Source: Cryptomeria japonica
Taxonomy: Eukaryota > Streptophyta > Pinopsida > Cupressales > Cupressaceae
NCBI RefSeq assembly: GCF_030272615.1
Contig: NC_081414.1
Span: 825,868,896 to 825,932,895 of the forward strand
Length of the DNA stretch: 64,000 bases
Direction: 5' to 3'
Shown in pieces: positions 47,506-59,700 of this stretch (the stretch's first letter is position 1; each line of letters starts with the position of its first letter). Below the pieces are notes generated by a model. That model saw nothing but the letters and a program-made list of their open reading frames with translations. It had not been told where the DNA came from and searched no databases. The position numbers and the translations under genes were made by a program.

Positions 47506-49046
47506 TGTTGGCATTATGTGAACCGGTATGAGGACATAATGATATTGTATGTTGTCATTGATGTCAATATGTGATATGAAGAGAGAACCGGTATATGTGA
47601 GAACCGGTATATATGCCAAAGTAAAGCGGTATATTTATTCTAGTTGAACCAGCATGTCAAGGTGAACTGGCATGTAGTCATGGGAATCAACACATGGAAG
47701 CATTGTATGACTACCGGTTGGTAGGTAGTTTCCACTTCAAGATTTCCGGTTGGAGTATCTCAAGCCCATGTGACTCAATCGATGGTCTTTATGTGATGAA
47801 GTTAGCATGATAACAAAGAACAGATAGTGTTGCCATGTAAGCCTTGTGCACGTGAAGGATCTTGCATAAAGAAGAGTGTTTCTATCTACCTCGAGAATGT
47901 GTGAAGTCTGTAAATGATGATAACATGTGATGGGTTATCAGCCACCATGAAATTGGTGGAAAACAAATGATGGAGAATGTCTTGAGATTGGATCAAGACT
48001 GTTGCATTCAATTATATAGTATGATCAATGGTCAGGATTGAACCATTTGAATTCCTTAACCTAACAGTTCTAGGGTTTAGGGTTTATGCTACTGACCTGT
48101 CTGTTGTCCTATAAGGTCGATGTTGTGATTCATTAAGAGGTTGTGGGTAAAATTTATGTGTGTGTATCTAAGAGAAGAGATATGTGATTCTTGCCAGACC
48201 AGAGGAGAGAAGTCATATCTGAAGAGTGTAAGTGCAGAAGGTGAAGAGGAGCTTAAGCAGATCTGCATTGGCATTGAGTGCTATTATCAGGTCATTGATA
48301 TACCTGTTGATCTTTAACTACTTCAATAGTTGTGAAATCCCCTAATAGGGTAGCCTTAACTAGCTTGTTGAAAATCCTCTAACAGGGTAATTCAAAGCCA
48401 CTGAGTCATTGATATCCTTTAGCTATTGAGTTCTTAAAATCCTCTAACAAGGTACCCTTAACAGGGTTTAACCCTTAACAGGGTTTAACCCTTAACCAGG
48501 TATTGTAGCCATCCCTTAACCTGGGTGATCCCTAATAGGATTGGTTCCTAACAGAATCTATTGTATCTGTCTTTAACCGGACAAGGCTCCTAATAGAGCA
48601 GACTTCCAAAGAGTTCAAAAACAAGGTTGTGGGTATTCATCCCCACCATGGTTTTTCCCAGTTGGGTTTCCACGTGAAAAATATGTGTGTCATGTGTGAT
48701 GTTTTCTTCATGTGATGTTATGATTGTTTTCTGATTAAGTGGTGATGCATGTTGATCTTGTTGTAATATGTACATCTTTGATGGTAGATTGCCTGTTCAT
48801 GCATTAGAGTGAAATGAGAATGAAGAATTAAATTATATGAGAAGATAAGTGTCAACCGGTCTTTGCTTGTCTTAGTTACACTGGGTTTTGCCAGTTGAAC
48901 TCTGTTGAAGGACCGGTGCTGCTGTTTGTCTGTTAGTGCATAAGTGTTAGTTGACAAACCAGTTTAAGGTTGAGTTTTTGCCTGTACTGATTCACCCCCC
49001 CCTCTCAGTACCAGTTTGGTACTATTCGTTCATCATTAAGTTATCA
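47506..49046 (+). mobile_element. Solo LTR, copia type, inserted in the gypsy 5' LTR
   Basis: 1541 bp starting TGTTGGCATTAT and ending AGTTATCA, flanked by GTATC at 47501-47505 and 49047-49051. Comparison with the other gypsy LTR shows the clean empty site. It shares TTGTCATTGATGTCAA near its start, CCACCATGGTTTTTCCCA and a TGATTCACCCCCCCC block near its end with the LTR at 22419. There is no interior, so it is a solo LTR left by recombination between two LTRs. An unusual set of CCTAACAGGGT minirepeats lies inside. Confidence 0.9.
48335..48600 (+). repeat. CC(T)TAACAGGGT minirepeat cluster in the solo LTR
   Basis: About ten variants of CCTAA(C/T)AGGGT or CCTTAACCxGGT occur in 260 bp. They include a 17-bp unit ACCCTTAACAGGGTTTA, tandem at 48454 and 48471 and partly again at 48488. 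Each unit is a partial palindrome (ACCCT...AGGGT). Confidence 0.7.
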
Positions 49047-49155
49047 GTATCAACCTAGGAGAATATTATAATCCAAATGCCATCTAATCATAAGACCTAG
49101 GTAGGAGTATTATATAAAAAATCTAGCAAAGTAGAGCCATTATTTAGGCTCATCA

Positions 49156-49160
49156 ACAAT
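49156..49160 (+). repeat. Target-site duplication (right) of the gypsy element
   Basis: ACAAT, matching 29942-29946. Confidence 0.8.
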
Positions 49161-50731
49161 GACGTCACATGAACATTCAACCAAAGCATAAATGATAGAC
49201 TTAATCATCCACAAAGAACTATACATCAAGAAACAATCTATCAAGCTCATAATGCCAAAATTGTCACATTAATAAAAAAACCTCAAGAAGGAAAAATACA
49301 CATAAACAAGCACAAAACATAATGCTATTAACATCACATAAACCTCTATAGCAAGGCACAACATATCCTCTTGCTGGAGCAACAATAGTCCATCCTCAAA
49401 CAATAAGGATTCACTCAACTTGTCGGAGCAACAATACAAAACCTCAATAGACAAGTACAAAACTTCTTGGAGGAGCTCAAAATAGTTGAAATACATCAAA
49501 TATGAATAGAACAATGCCTCAAGAACCTCAATCACGTCACAACATGCCTCTAGTAAAAAGATAGAATCAAGAAACTGATAGAAGCTACCAAAAACCTCGA
49601 AAACATAGTGCAAATGTAGAATGATGCATATGCCCAGTACTTTGGCACATATGACCAAGTAAGTAGTGCCTTTGACATTAAATTTTCTGCATATGAAAAA
49701 TCTTTTGGCACTTATGATAAAATTATTTTGGCGCATATGAGTCAGGGAGCTAGAAAACTCAGATCGAAAGGGGAACGCTTCTGGACAACCCATAAAACCA
49801 CTAAGGCATAAAAATTGGAGTCTTAAACCTTCCAAAAAGATGTAATAACATTAAAAACACAATAATCAAGGAGAAATTAAATCGATTAATTGATTCATAG
49901 ATTCAAAAATCCATTCTAAAAGCCACAAAAACTTTTCGACATCACATAGAGAGAAAATACTCAAATCAAACAAATGAAATCTCATTCTGAGGATACAATT
50001 ATTCCTAAAACTCATAAGGGATTACGTAAAACTAATTTACACTATCAGTTGACTCCAAACAATGCATTCAATCAACCTTAAAAAAACATAGTTTTACTCA
50101 AAGCCTTTCATGACAATTTTTTCCAAAATAAACCCCTACAAATAAGACAAGGATAAAAAATAAAACCAGTCCCAATCTTTCAATAAATAATTGCAAATCA
50201 TATTTCACGCCTCTTAAACCCAAAATGAGAATCCACAGAAAGACATTGCACAATTGAAAAACTCTGAAATCTCTCAATAGAGTTCTTGGTAAACTATCGA
50301 CAATGCAAGAAATAAAGAGAAATCACATCCCCAAAATTGTATTAAGTGCTTTTATCTATTCCAATACCCCATTTCCATTTACAATATTATTTCCCCAAAC
50401 ACCAAACAAGCAACCTTTTACAGGCACAATGCAGATACAAAGAAATAATATTTTCAGAAACCAAAATTGCAAAGGTAGAATCCTCCAACCTGGAAACAAT
50501 AGAACTTATGGAAAAGGAAAAACCAATGAAGAGAAAAACCAAAATCCTCAAGATTCAATCCAATTCCAAGCCTCCAATCCAACAAAAAATCTTCAGCAAT
50601 CACCAAAAATCACAGAGAAGCCAACCCCTAGCAACGCATAGAGAAGGCAATAAATAAAAATTAAACCCAAACTATAGAAAGATACCGACCAATCAGAAAA
50701 TTTGAGAGAATAATATATCATACCTACCAAG
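49161..50731. other. No recognisable gene; possible continuation of the 28350 repeat
   Basis: This is the DNA that was joined to 29941 before the gypsy element arrived. A 188-codon minus-strand open frame (49269-49835) is rich in Leu, Phe and Tyr and lacks any known motif. A plus-strand 112-codon frame at 50303-50641 is Asn/Lys/Gln-rich low complexity. Neither is convincing. Confidence 0.4.
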
Positions 50732-51625
50732 TGTAAGAAAGTTAAGTAGCGGAAACAACTTCCTACACTAACCTTGAGAGGAGGGTAATGCAAAACTTTT
50801 TCAGATCATTACAACAGTTACATAAAATAGAAATAGATATAATAGCAATCATACCACAACACAATGATTTACGTGGGGAAAACCCTTTCGGGAGAAAAAC
50901 CCCACCCTCCAAAAGCAGCTCAATATTTTATTCAGCAATAAAAAACAGATTACAAAATACTTGCAGAGCAAGCTCTTCGCAGGAGTACCACTAATCAGAG
51001 ATTCAGAGGCAACTCAATAGCCATAAGACTCTTACACACAACCTCTATCTCACACACCTCATAAATAGGAGATACAATACAAGAAACCGTCAAACGGTAT
51101 TACAAAACCATGGGCTAAACCCACCCAATAAGGTGTAGCCGACCTTATCTCTCTTCTAGATGCCCTATGACATGTTAAAGCACACATCAACACGTGTCGC
51201 TCCCTTTTACAGCTCATTTATGTATTCGATACAAATTATTTTTCCTATTTCAGGAGTACAAACTTCCGGAGGCCATAACTTGAGAACCGGGTGTCCGATT
51301 GACGAACCGTTTGAAGCGCCGGAAAGCTCGCGAAGTGCTCTATCACCTCGGAACACGCTTCGCCAGTTATGACAAATTTTCAGGGCGTTTCAGAGCCTCT
51401 AAAGTCCCCAAAATTAAGTTTAAACATTTTATTGCACCCCTCCAAGACGAAAACTTTAATATCTTCAAAACTAGCTGTGACCTTGCGACGAAACTTTACC
51501 GGAATGCTTATCTAGCCAACCAGAAGCTTCAGGGAGAGTTTCGCACCATTTAGTGCTCAAATAAAAATTTACTATAAATAGTAACCTCACATAAATGCAA
51601 GGTTGAGACACCATTTTTCCCAACA
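50732..51625 (-). repeat. Copia array LTR 1 (array edge)
   Basis: 894 bp, TG to CA on both strands. On the minus strand it starts TGTTGGGAAAAATGG directly after the purine tract ATGGGAGATT (51626-51635). By eye it has more private differences than LTR 2 and LTR 3 have from each other. Confidence 0.93.
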
Positions 51626-51681
51626 AATCTCCCATTTGTTGAACACCTTGCATGAGCAGAAGGGAATGTCAACACAATGAA

Positions 51682-54600
51682 TCAATTGCTAGGGGCCATA
51701 AGGCCCATAGACTCTGAACACCATCTGAACTTCTCTATACTCACAGCCTTAGTTAAAGCATCTGCAACATTCATCAAAGTTTCCACCTTAACCAGCTTCA
51801 CCCTACCATCTTCGACCATATCTCTAACAAAATGATACTGAATATCAATATGTTTGGTCCGGGCATGAAATGTCGGGTTCTTAGCTAGGCTAATTGCACT
51901 CTGACTGTCACAGTAAACTGTCACTGTACCTTGTTTTATTCCAATATCCAAACACAGTCTCTTAAGCCAAATGGCCTCTTTACAAGCATGAGTAGCTGCC
52001 ATATACTCTGCTTCAGTAGTGGATAAAGCAACCACAGCCTGTCGCTTACTCATCCAACTAATTGCACCACCAAACAAAGTAAACACATAAGCACTGGTGG
52101 ATCTTCTGCTATCAATATCACCTGCCCAATCTGAATCTACATAACCATGGATATCAAGGGAAGTCATGTCTCCAACTGAATTACCATGATAACACAAAGA
52201 ATACTCTGAAGTACCCTTCAAATATCTGAAGACTCTTTTGACTGCATCCCAATGAACTCTACCAGGATTTGACATATATCTAGAAAGTACTCCCACTGCT
52301 TGGGCAATGTCTGGTCTAGTACAGACCATAGCATACATCAAGCTTCCAACCGCACTTTGGTAAGGCACTCTGCTCATGTCTTCCATCTCCAATGGGGATG
52401 TAGGACAATCTGAAATAGATAGTTTCATTCCAACTGTAAAAGGAACACTTAATGGTCTACAATTCTGCATGTTGAACCTCTGTAACACTGAATTCACATA
52501 CTTACTCTGGCCTAGCCATAGCTTTCTGTTCGCCCTATCTCTTCTAATTTCCATCCCAAGAATGTGCTTTGCTGCACCAAGATCTTTCATTTCAAATTTA
52601 GCAGCGAGCTGAGACTTCAGTTCTGAAATCATACCTTTCCCTTTACCAATGAATAACATATCATCAACATACAATGCAATGAATAAGAAATGATCACCAT
52701 AAGATTTATAATAAACACAGTGATCTGATTTAGAACGTTCAAATCCCAAACTCAACACATATGTATCAAATTTCTGATACCACATCCTAGGACTTTGTTT
52801 GAGGCCATACAAAGATTTCTTCAATTTACAGACCAAATTACTTTTGCCTTTCACCACATAGTGCTCCGGCTGTGTCATATAAATATCTTCCTCCAAATCA
52901 CCATGAAGGAAAGCAGTTTTCACGTCCATTTGCTCAACCTCTAAATCATAAGCAGTAGCAATAGAAAGCAAAAATCTAATAGACGTCATTTTTGCAACAG
53001 GAGAAAATATCTCACCGTAATCAACACCCTCAACCTGAGAGTAGCCTTTTGCAACCAACCTTGCTTTATACTTCTCAATGCTTCCATCTGAACCAATCTT
53101 TTTCTTGAACACCCATTTACAACCAACAGGTTTTCGTCCTTCAGGCAATGGTACAAGATCCCATGTATCATTCTTTTTTAATGCTGCCATTTCTTCCTCC
53201 ATAGCAATCTTCCAGGATTCTGCATCATTCATACCTAATGCCTCTTCTACAGATTTCGGTTCATCCACACTAGTATTCAGAGCAAAAATACATCCCCAAT
53301 CATCAGGTGAATACCTTTCAGGTGGTTGTCTATGTCTTGTAGACCTTCGAACAAGCTGAGTTGGAGGTTCTTCCTCCTCTTCTGAAGATTCAGAGCTAGA
53401 CGAGCTCTCCTCAAATTCTTGCCTATCTAGGGGTCTTGATTCAACTCTTTCAGGTGTAGAAGGAAGTTGAATCACATCTTCTTTTTTAGTCTGTTCTGGC
53501 TGCAATGTAACAGAAGGAGACTTAATTTCTCTAAAAATAACACTTCTACTCTGAATTACCTTTTGTGCAATAGGGTCCCAAAGCTTGTATCCTTTCACAC
53601 CATAACTATACCCGATGAAGATACATTTCACAGCCTTGTTCTCCAACTTTGTTCGCTTCTCCTTTGGCACATGTGCATATGCCTCGCAACCAAAAACTCT
53701 AAGATGTCTCAATGAAGGCTTGTGACCTGACCATGCTTCCATAGGCGTTTTATCAACAAGAGCTGATGTAGGAGACCTGTTAATCAGGTAGCAAGCAGTG
53801 GCAACAGCTTCAGCCCAAAACTTTTGTTCAAGACCAGCACCACTCAACATACTCCTAGCCTTTTCCATCAGTGTCCTGTTCATTCTTTCTGCAACTCCAT
53901 TCTGCTGTGGAGAATACGGAGTTGTCTTCTGCCTGTTAATTCCACAGTCTTTACAGAATCTATCAAAATCATTAGAGCAAAACTCACCGCCATTATCAGT
54001 TCTCAAACATTTTATTTTCTTTCCAGTCTGCAACTCAACCATTGCTTTAAATTCTTTAAAACGACTAAAAACTTCAGATTTACTCTTTAGAAAATAAACC
54101 CATGTCCTTCTACTAAAATCATCAATAAATGAAACATAATATGTGGATTTTCCAATCGAAGAGACATCTACTGGACCAAACACATCAGAATGGATAAGAT
54201 CCAAAACACCACAAGTTTTATGAGAACTCGAGTAAAATTGAACGCGGTTTTGTTTTCCATAAATGCAATGCTCACAGAAATCAAAGTCAAGGTTACAGTC
54301 ATTCAAACCTTCAACAAGGTTTTTATTTTTCAAGGTCCTTAGACCCTTTTCTCCAATGTGGCCAAGTCTTTGGTGCCATAACATAGTCTTCTCTGCAGGT
54401 AACTTTGCTTCAGACGAAAGAGCACCCTTAGGTACCCAAAAACCATTTCCATCTGCTGAAGGTGAAACCTTCAAATCTTCCAGTGAAGTATCCGCAGATT
54501 TACTTTTTACAGAAGTGCTATTACAATCAACAGTGTATGCTTCAAGCTTATACAAAGTGCCAAACCTGACACCTCTAGCAAATACCATAGCACCCTTAAT

Positions 54601-55725
54601 CATCTTACATCCTGGTTCAGAAAAGACTACCTGCACACCTGCATCTATTAGTTTGCTCACAGATAACAGGTTTCGTTTTAATCCAGGGATATGCAGCACA
54701 CCATTAATCATTTTTATTCTACCATCAGAAAACCTGATTCTAACTTTACCTCGACCAACAATGTCTAGATGTGAATCATCACCCAAGTACACCTTACCTC
54801 CATTAAATCCTTCATATTCAGAAAACCAATCTCTATTGGAAGTCATATGAAAAGATGCACCTGAGTCAATTAGCCAGGCATAATTACCTGCATGAGTCGC
54901 GAAAGCCGCAATAAATGCATCGCCATCTTCCTTGTCGGACTCAGAATCAGAATCGAACTTTTTCTTTTTCTTCTTCTTTTCTTCTTTGCAGTCCTTACGG
55001 ATGTGACCCGGTTTACCGCAATTCCAGCAAATGACTTTGGACTTTCCAGGAGATTTCGATCTCCCTTTGGATTTGGACTTGCCGCGCTTCTCATTCTTCT
55101 TGCCTTTCTCCTTAGGTCTTCCACGAACGGTTAGGGCTTCCTTTGAACTGATGGATACCTTCCTTCGCATCTCTTCACCGAGTAGGGCACCCACCACATC
55201 TTCAGATTTCAAAACAACAGAAGTACTACCGATAGCCATAACAAGAGAATCCCACGAATCAGGCAAAGAGCAAAGCAATATCTGACATTTTTCCTCCTCG
55301 TCCATCTTAACACCGACGGATACTAATTGAGCCACAATCATATTGAATGCTTCCAGGTGGTCTGCAATTCGTCCACCCTCTTCCATCTTCAAGGAATACA
55401 ATTTCTTTCTTAAGAAAATTTGATTTAATAAAGATTTCACTTGATACATCTCACCAAGCTTAGTCCATAGCTTCTTTGCAGAGTTTTCTTCATAGACATT
55501 GATTAGAAAAGAGTCTGCCAGGCACAGTCTGATTAGACCCTTGGCTTTTTGGTCCATAACATCATACTGAGCTACCACAGTAGGATCTGAGGGCCTTTGG
55601 ACATTCGCATCAACAGCATCCCAAAGATCTCGATCTATTAGCAGATCTTCCATCTTCAGCTTCCACATCTCAAAATTACTTCCATTAAATTTCTCCACCT
55701 CTATTCTCCCTGACGAACTCGCCAT
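51682..55725 (-). mobile_element. Copia unit 1 gag-pol polyprotein, looks whole
   Basis: A single 1347-residue frame. Domains in order: gag (about 1-200), zinc knuckle CWNCGKPGHIRKDC (about 235), aspartic protease WLIDSGASFHM (about 285), GAG-pre-integrase LWHQRLGHIGEKGL (about 450), integrase core (HSDVFGPVD ... RTDNGGEF ... SPQQNGVAERMNRTL), reverse transcriptase (KWVFKKK ... KTAFLHGDLEE ... YVDDM) and RNase H (VDSDWAGDIDSRRST ... YCDSQSAI). The closing phrase ADALTKAV is typical of Ty1/copia. Overall resemblance to tobacco Tnt1 places it in the Tork lineage. In this family one polyprotein is cleaved by its own protease into particle proteins and enzymes. No break is seen. Confidence 0.95.
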
Positions 55726-55834
55726 CTGAATATTCCTGCAACAAGATCAAAAAGTGTCTTCTGCACAAGCTCCCACTCAAATCTAGATTAGTTCAAAAAA
55801 CCCAACTGCCCACAATAGAAACCAAAGGTGATCA

Positions 55835-55847
55835 GGCTCTGATACCA
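55835..55847 (-). other. Primer-binding site, copia unit 1
   Basis: The minus strand reads TGGTATCAGAGCC two bases inside LTR 2. It is complementary to the 3' end of initiator tRNA-Met, the usual primer in plant copia elements. Confidence 0.9.
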
Positions 55848-55849
55848 CT

Positions 55850-56743
55850 TGTAAGGAAGTTAAGTAGCGGAAACAACTTCCTACACTAACCTTGAGAGGA
55901 GGGTAATGCAAAACTTTTTCAGATCATTACAACAGTTACAGAAAATAGAAATAGATATAATAGCAATCATACCACAACACAATGATTTACGTGGGGAAAA
56001 CCCTTTCGGGAGAAAAACCCCACCCTCCAAAAGCAGCTCAATATTTTATTCAGCAATCAAAAACAGATTACAAAATACTTGCAGAGCAAGCTCTTCGCAG
56101 GAGTACCACTAATCAGAGATTCAGAGGCAACTCAATAGCCATAAGACTCTTACACACAACCTCTATCTCACACACCTCATAAATAGGAGATACAATACAA
56201 GAAACCGTCAAACGGTATTACAAAACCATGGGCTAAAACCACCCAATAAGGTGTAGCCGACCTTATCTCCCTTCTAGATGCCCTATGACATGTTAAAGCA
56301 CACATCAACACGTGTCGCTCCCTTTTACAGCTCATTTATGTATTCGATACAAATTATTTTTCCTATTTCAGGAGTACAAACTTCCGGAGGCCATAACTTG
56401 AGAACCGGGTGTCCGATTGACGAACCGTTTGAAGCGCCGAAAAGCTCGCGAAGTGCTCTATCACCTTGTAACATGCTTCGCCGGTTACGACAACTTTTCA
56501 GGGCGTTTCGGAGCCTCTAAAGTCCCCAAAATTAAGTTTAAACATTTTATTGCACCCGTCCAAGACGAAAACATTAATATCTTCAAAACTAGTTGTGACC
56601 TTGCGACGAAACTTTACCGGAATGCTTATCTAGCCAACCAGAAGCTTCAGGGAGAGTTTCGCACCATTTCGTGCTCAAATAAAAATTTACTATAAATAGT
56701 AACCTCACATAAATGCAAGGTTGAGACACCATTTTTCCCAACA
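55850..56743 (-). repeat. Copia array LTR 2, shared by units 1 and 2
   Basis: 894 bp. It has the primer site of unit 1 on its left (plus-strand view) and the purine tract of unit 2 on its right. It therefore serves as the 5' LTR of unit 1 and the 3' LTR of unit 2. Confidence 0.93.
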
Positions 56744-59700
56744 AATCTCCCACTTGTTGAACACCTTGCATGAGCGGAAGGGAATGTCAACACAATGAAT
56801 CAATTGCTAGGGGCCATAAGGCCCATAGACTCTGAACACCATCTGAACTTCTCTGTGCTCACAGCCTTAGTTAAAGCATCTGCAACATTCATCAAAGTTT
56901 CCACCTTAACCAGCTTCACCCTACCATCTTCGACCATATCTCTAACAAAATGATACTGAATATCAATATGTTTGGTCCGGGCATGAAATGTCGGGTTCTT
57001 AGCTAGGCTAATTGCACTCTGACTGTCACAGTAAACTGTCACTGTACCTTGTTTTATTCCAATATCCGAATACAATCTCTTAAGCCAAATGGCCTCTTTA
57101 CAAGCATGAGTAACTGCCATATACTCTGCTTCAGTAGTGGATAAAGCAACCACAGCCTGTCGCTTACTCATCCAACTAATTGCACCACCAAACAAAGTAA
57201 ACACATAAGCACTGGTGGATCTTCTGCTATCAATATCATCTGCCCAATCTGAATCTACATAACCATGGATATCAAGGGAAGTCATGTCTCCAACTGAATT
57301 ACCATGATAACACAAAGAATACTCTGAAGTACCCTTCAAATATCTGAAGACTCTTTTGACTGCATCCCAATGAACTCTACCAGGATTTGACATATATCTA
57401 GAAAGTACTCCCACTGCTTGGGCAATGTCTGGTCTAGTACAGACCATAGCATACATCAAGCTTCCAACCGCACTTTGGTAAGGCACTCTGCTCATGTCTT
57501 CCATCTCCAATGGGGATGTAGGACAATCTGAAATAGATAGTTTCATTCCAACTGTAAAAGGAACACTTAATGGTCTACAATTCTGCATGTTGAACCTCTG
57601 TAACACTGAATTCACATACTTACTCTGGCCTAGCCATAGCTTTCTGTTCACCCTATCTCTTCTAATTTCCATCCCAAGAATGTGCTTTGCTGCACCAAGA
57701 TCTTTCATTTCAAATTTAGCAGCGAGCTGAGACTTCAGTTCTGAAATCATACCTTTCCCTTTACCAATGAATAACATATCATCAACATACAATGCAATGA
57801 ATAAGAAATGATCACCATAAGATTTATAATAAACACAGTGATCTGATTTAGAACGTTCAAATCCCAAACTCAACACATATGTATCAAATTTCTGATACCA
57901 CATCCTAGGACTTTGTTTGAGGCCATACAAAGATTTCTTCAATTTACAGACCAAATTACTTTTGCCTTTCACCACATAGTGCTCCGGCTGTGTCATATAA
58001 ATATCTTCCTCCAAATCACCATGAAGGAAAGCAGTTTTCACGTCCATTTGCTCAACCTCTAAATCATAAGCAGTAGCAATAGAAAGCAAAAATCTAATAG
58101 ACGTCATTTTTGCAACAGGAGAAAATATCTCACCGTAATCAACACCCTCAACCTGAGAGTAGCCTTTTGCAACCAACCTTGCTTTATACTTCTCAATGCT
58201 TCCATCTGAACCAATCTTTTTCTTGAACACCCATTTACAACCAACAGGTTTTCGTCCTTCAGGCAATGGTACAAGATCCCATGTATCATTCTTTTTTAAT
58301 GCTGCCATTTCTTCCTCCATAGCAATCTTCCAGGATTCTGCATCATTCATACCTAATGCCTCTTCTACAGATTTCGGTTCATCCACACTAGTATTCAGAG
58401 AAAAAATACATCTCCAATCATCAGGTGAATACCTTTCAGGTGGTTGTCTATGTCTTGTAGACCTTCGAACAAGCTGAGTTGGAGGTTCTTCCTCCTCTTC
58501 TGAAGATTCAGAGCTAGACGAGCTCTCCTCAAATTCTTGCCTATCTAGGGGTCTTGATTCAACTCTTTCAGGTGTAGAAGGAAGTTGAATCACATCTTCT
58601 TTTTTAGTCTGTTCTGGCTGCAATGTAACAAAAGGAGACTTAATTTCTCTAAAAATAACACTTCTACTGTGAATTACCTTTTGTGCAACAGGGTCCCAAA
58701 GCTTGTATCCTTTCACACCATAACTATACCCGATGAAGATACATTTCATAGCCTTGTTCTCCAACTTTGTTCGCTTCTCCTTTGGCACATGTGCATATGC
58801 CTCACAACCAAAAACTCTAAGATGTCTCAACGAAGGCTTGTGACCTGACCATGCTTCCATAGGCATTTTTTCAACAAGAGCTGATGTAGGAGACCTGTTA
58901 ATCAGGTAGCAAGCAGTGGCAACAGCTTCAACCCAAAACTTTTGTTCAAGACCAGCACCACTCAACATACTCCTAGCCTTTTCCATCAGTGTCCTGTTCA
59001 TTCTTTCTGCAACTCCATTCTGCTGTGGAGAATACGGAATTGTCTTCTGCCTGTTAATTCCACAGTCTTTACAGAATCTATCAAAATCATTAGAGCAAAA
59101 CTCACCGCCATTATCAGTTCTCAAACATTTTATTTTCTTTCCAGTCTGCAACTCAACCATTGCTTTAAATTCTTTAAAACGACTAAAAACTTCAGATTTA
59201 CTCTTTAGAAAATAAACCCATGTCCTTCTACTAAAATCATCAATAAATGAAACATAATATGTGGATTTTCCAATCGAAGAGACATCTACTGGACCAAACA
59301 CATCAGAATGGATAAGATCCAAAACACCACAAGTTTTATGAGAACTCAAGTAAAACTGAACGCGGTTTTGTTTTCCATAAATGCAATGCTCACAGAAATC
59401 AAAGTCAAGGTTACAGTCATTCAAACCTTCAACAAGGTTTTTATTTTTCAAGGTCCTTAGACCCTTTTCTCCAATGTGGCCAAGTCTTTGGTGTCATAAC
59501 ATAGTCTTCTCTGCAGGTAACTTTGCTTCAGACGAAAGAGCACCCTTAGGTACCCAAAAACCATTTCTATCTGCTGAAGGTGAAACCTTCAAATCTTCCA
59601 GTGAAGTATCCACAGATTTACTTTTTACAGAAGTGCTATTACAATCAACAGTGTATGCTTCAAGCTTATACAAAGTGCCAAACCTGACACCTCTAGCAAC

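Larger units (their letters stand above)
29947..49155 (-). mobile_element. Ty3/gypsy LTR element, Athila/Tat-like, with two nested insertions
   Basis: A near-complete but heavily broken fossil (well over ten breaks). On the minus strand the order is 5' LTR (46386-49155), primer-binding site, gag, protease, reverse transcriptase, RNase H, integrase, an extra 3' reading region, polypurine tract, 3' LTR (29947-31150). Both ends are fixed by ACAAT duplications. Removing a tandem array (37145-43740) and a solo LTR (47506-49046) leaves about 11 kb, a usual size for Athila/Tat elements. The lineage call rests on reverse transcriptase phrases (YMDDFTTYG, IVLGHRIS), the primer site and the extra 3' region. 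LTRs differ by several percent by eye, so it is older than both nested insertions. Confidence 0.9.
46386..49155 (-). repeat. 5' LTR of the gypsy element, split by a solo LTR
   Basis: Colinear with 29947-31150. The solo LTR 47506-49046 and its GTATC duplication interrupt it; without them it is about 1224 bp. Its outer edge is followed by ACAAT. Confidence 0.88.

Noticed and set aside
49269-49835. 188-codon minus-strand open frame
   Set aside because: Leu/Phe/Tyr-rich composition without domain, signal or neighbour support. It is probably chance in A/T-rich DNA, although membrane-protein-like composition was considered.
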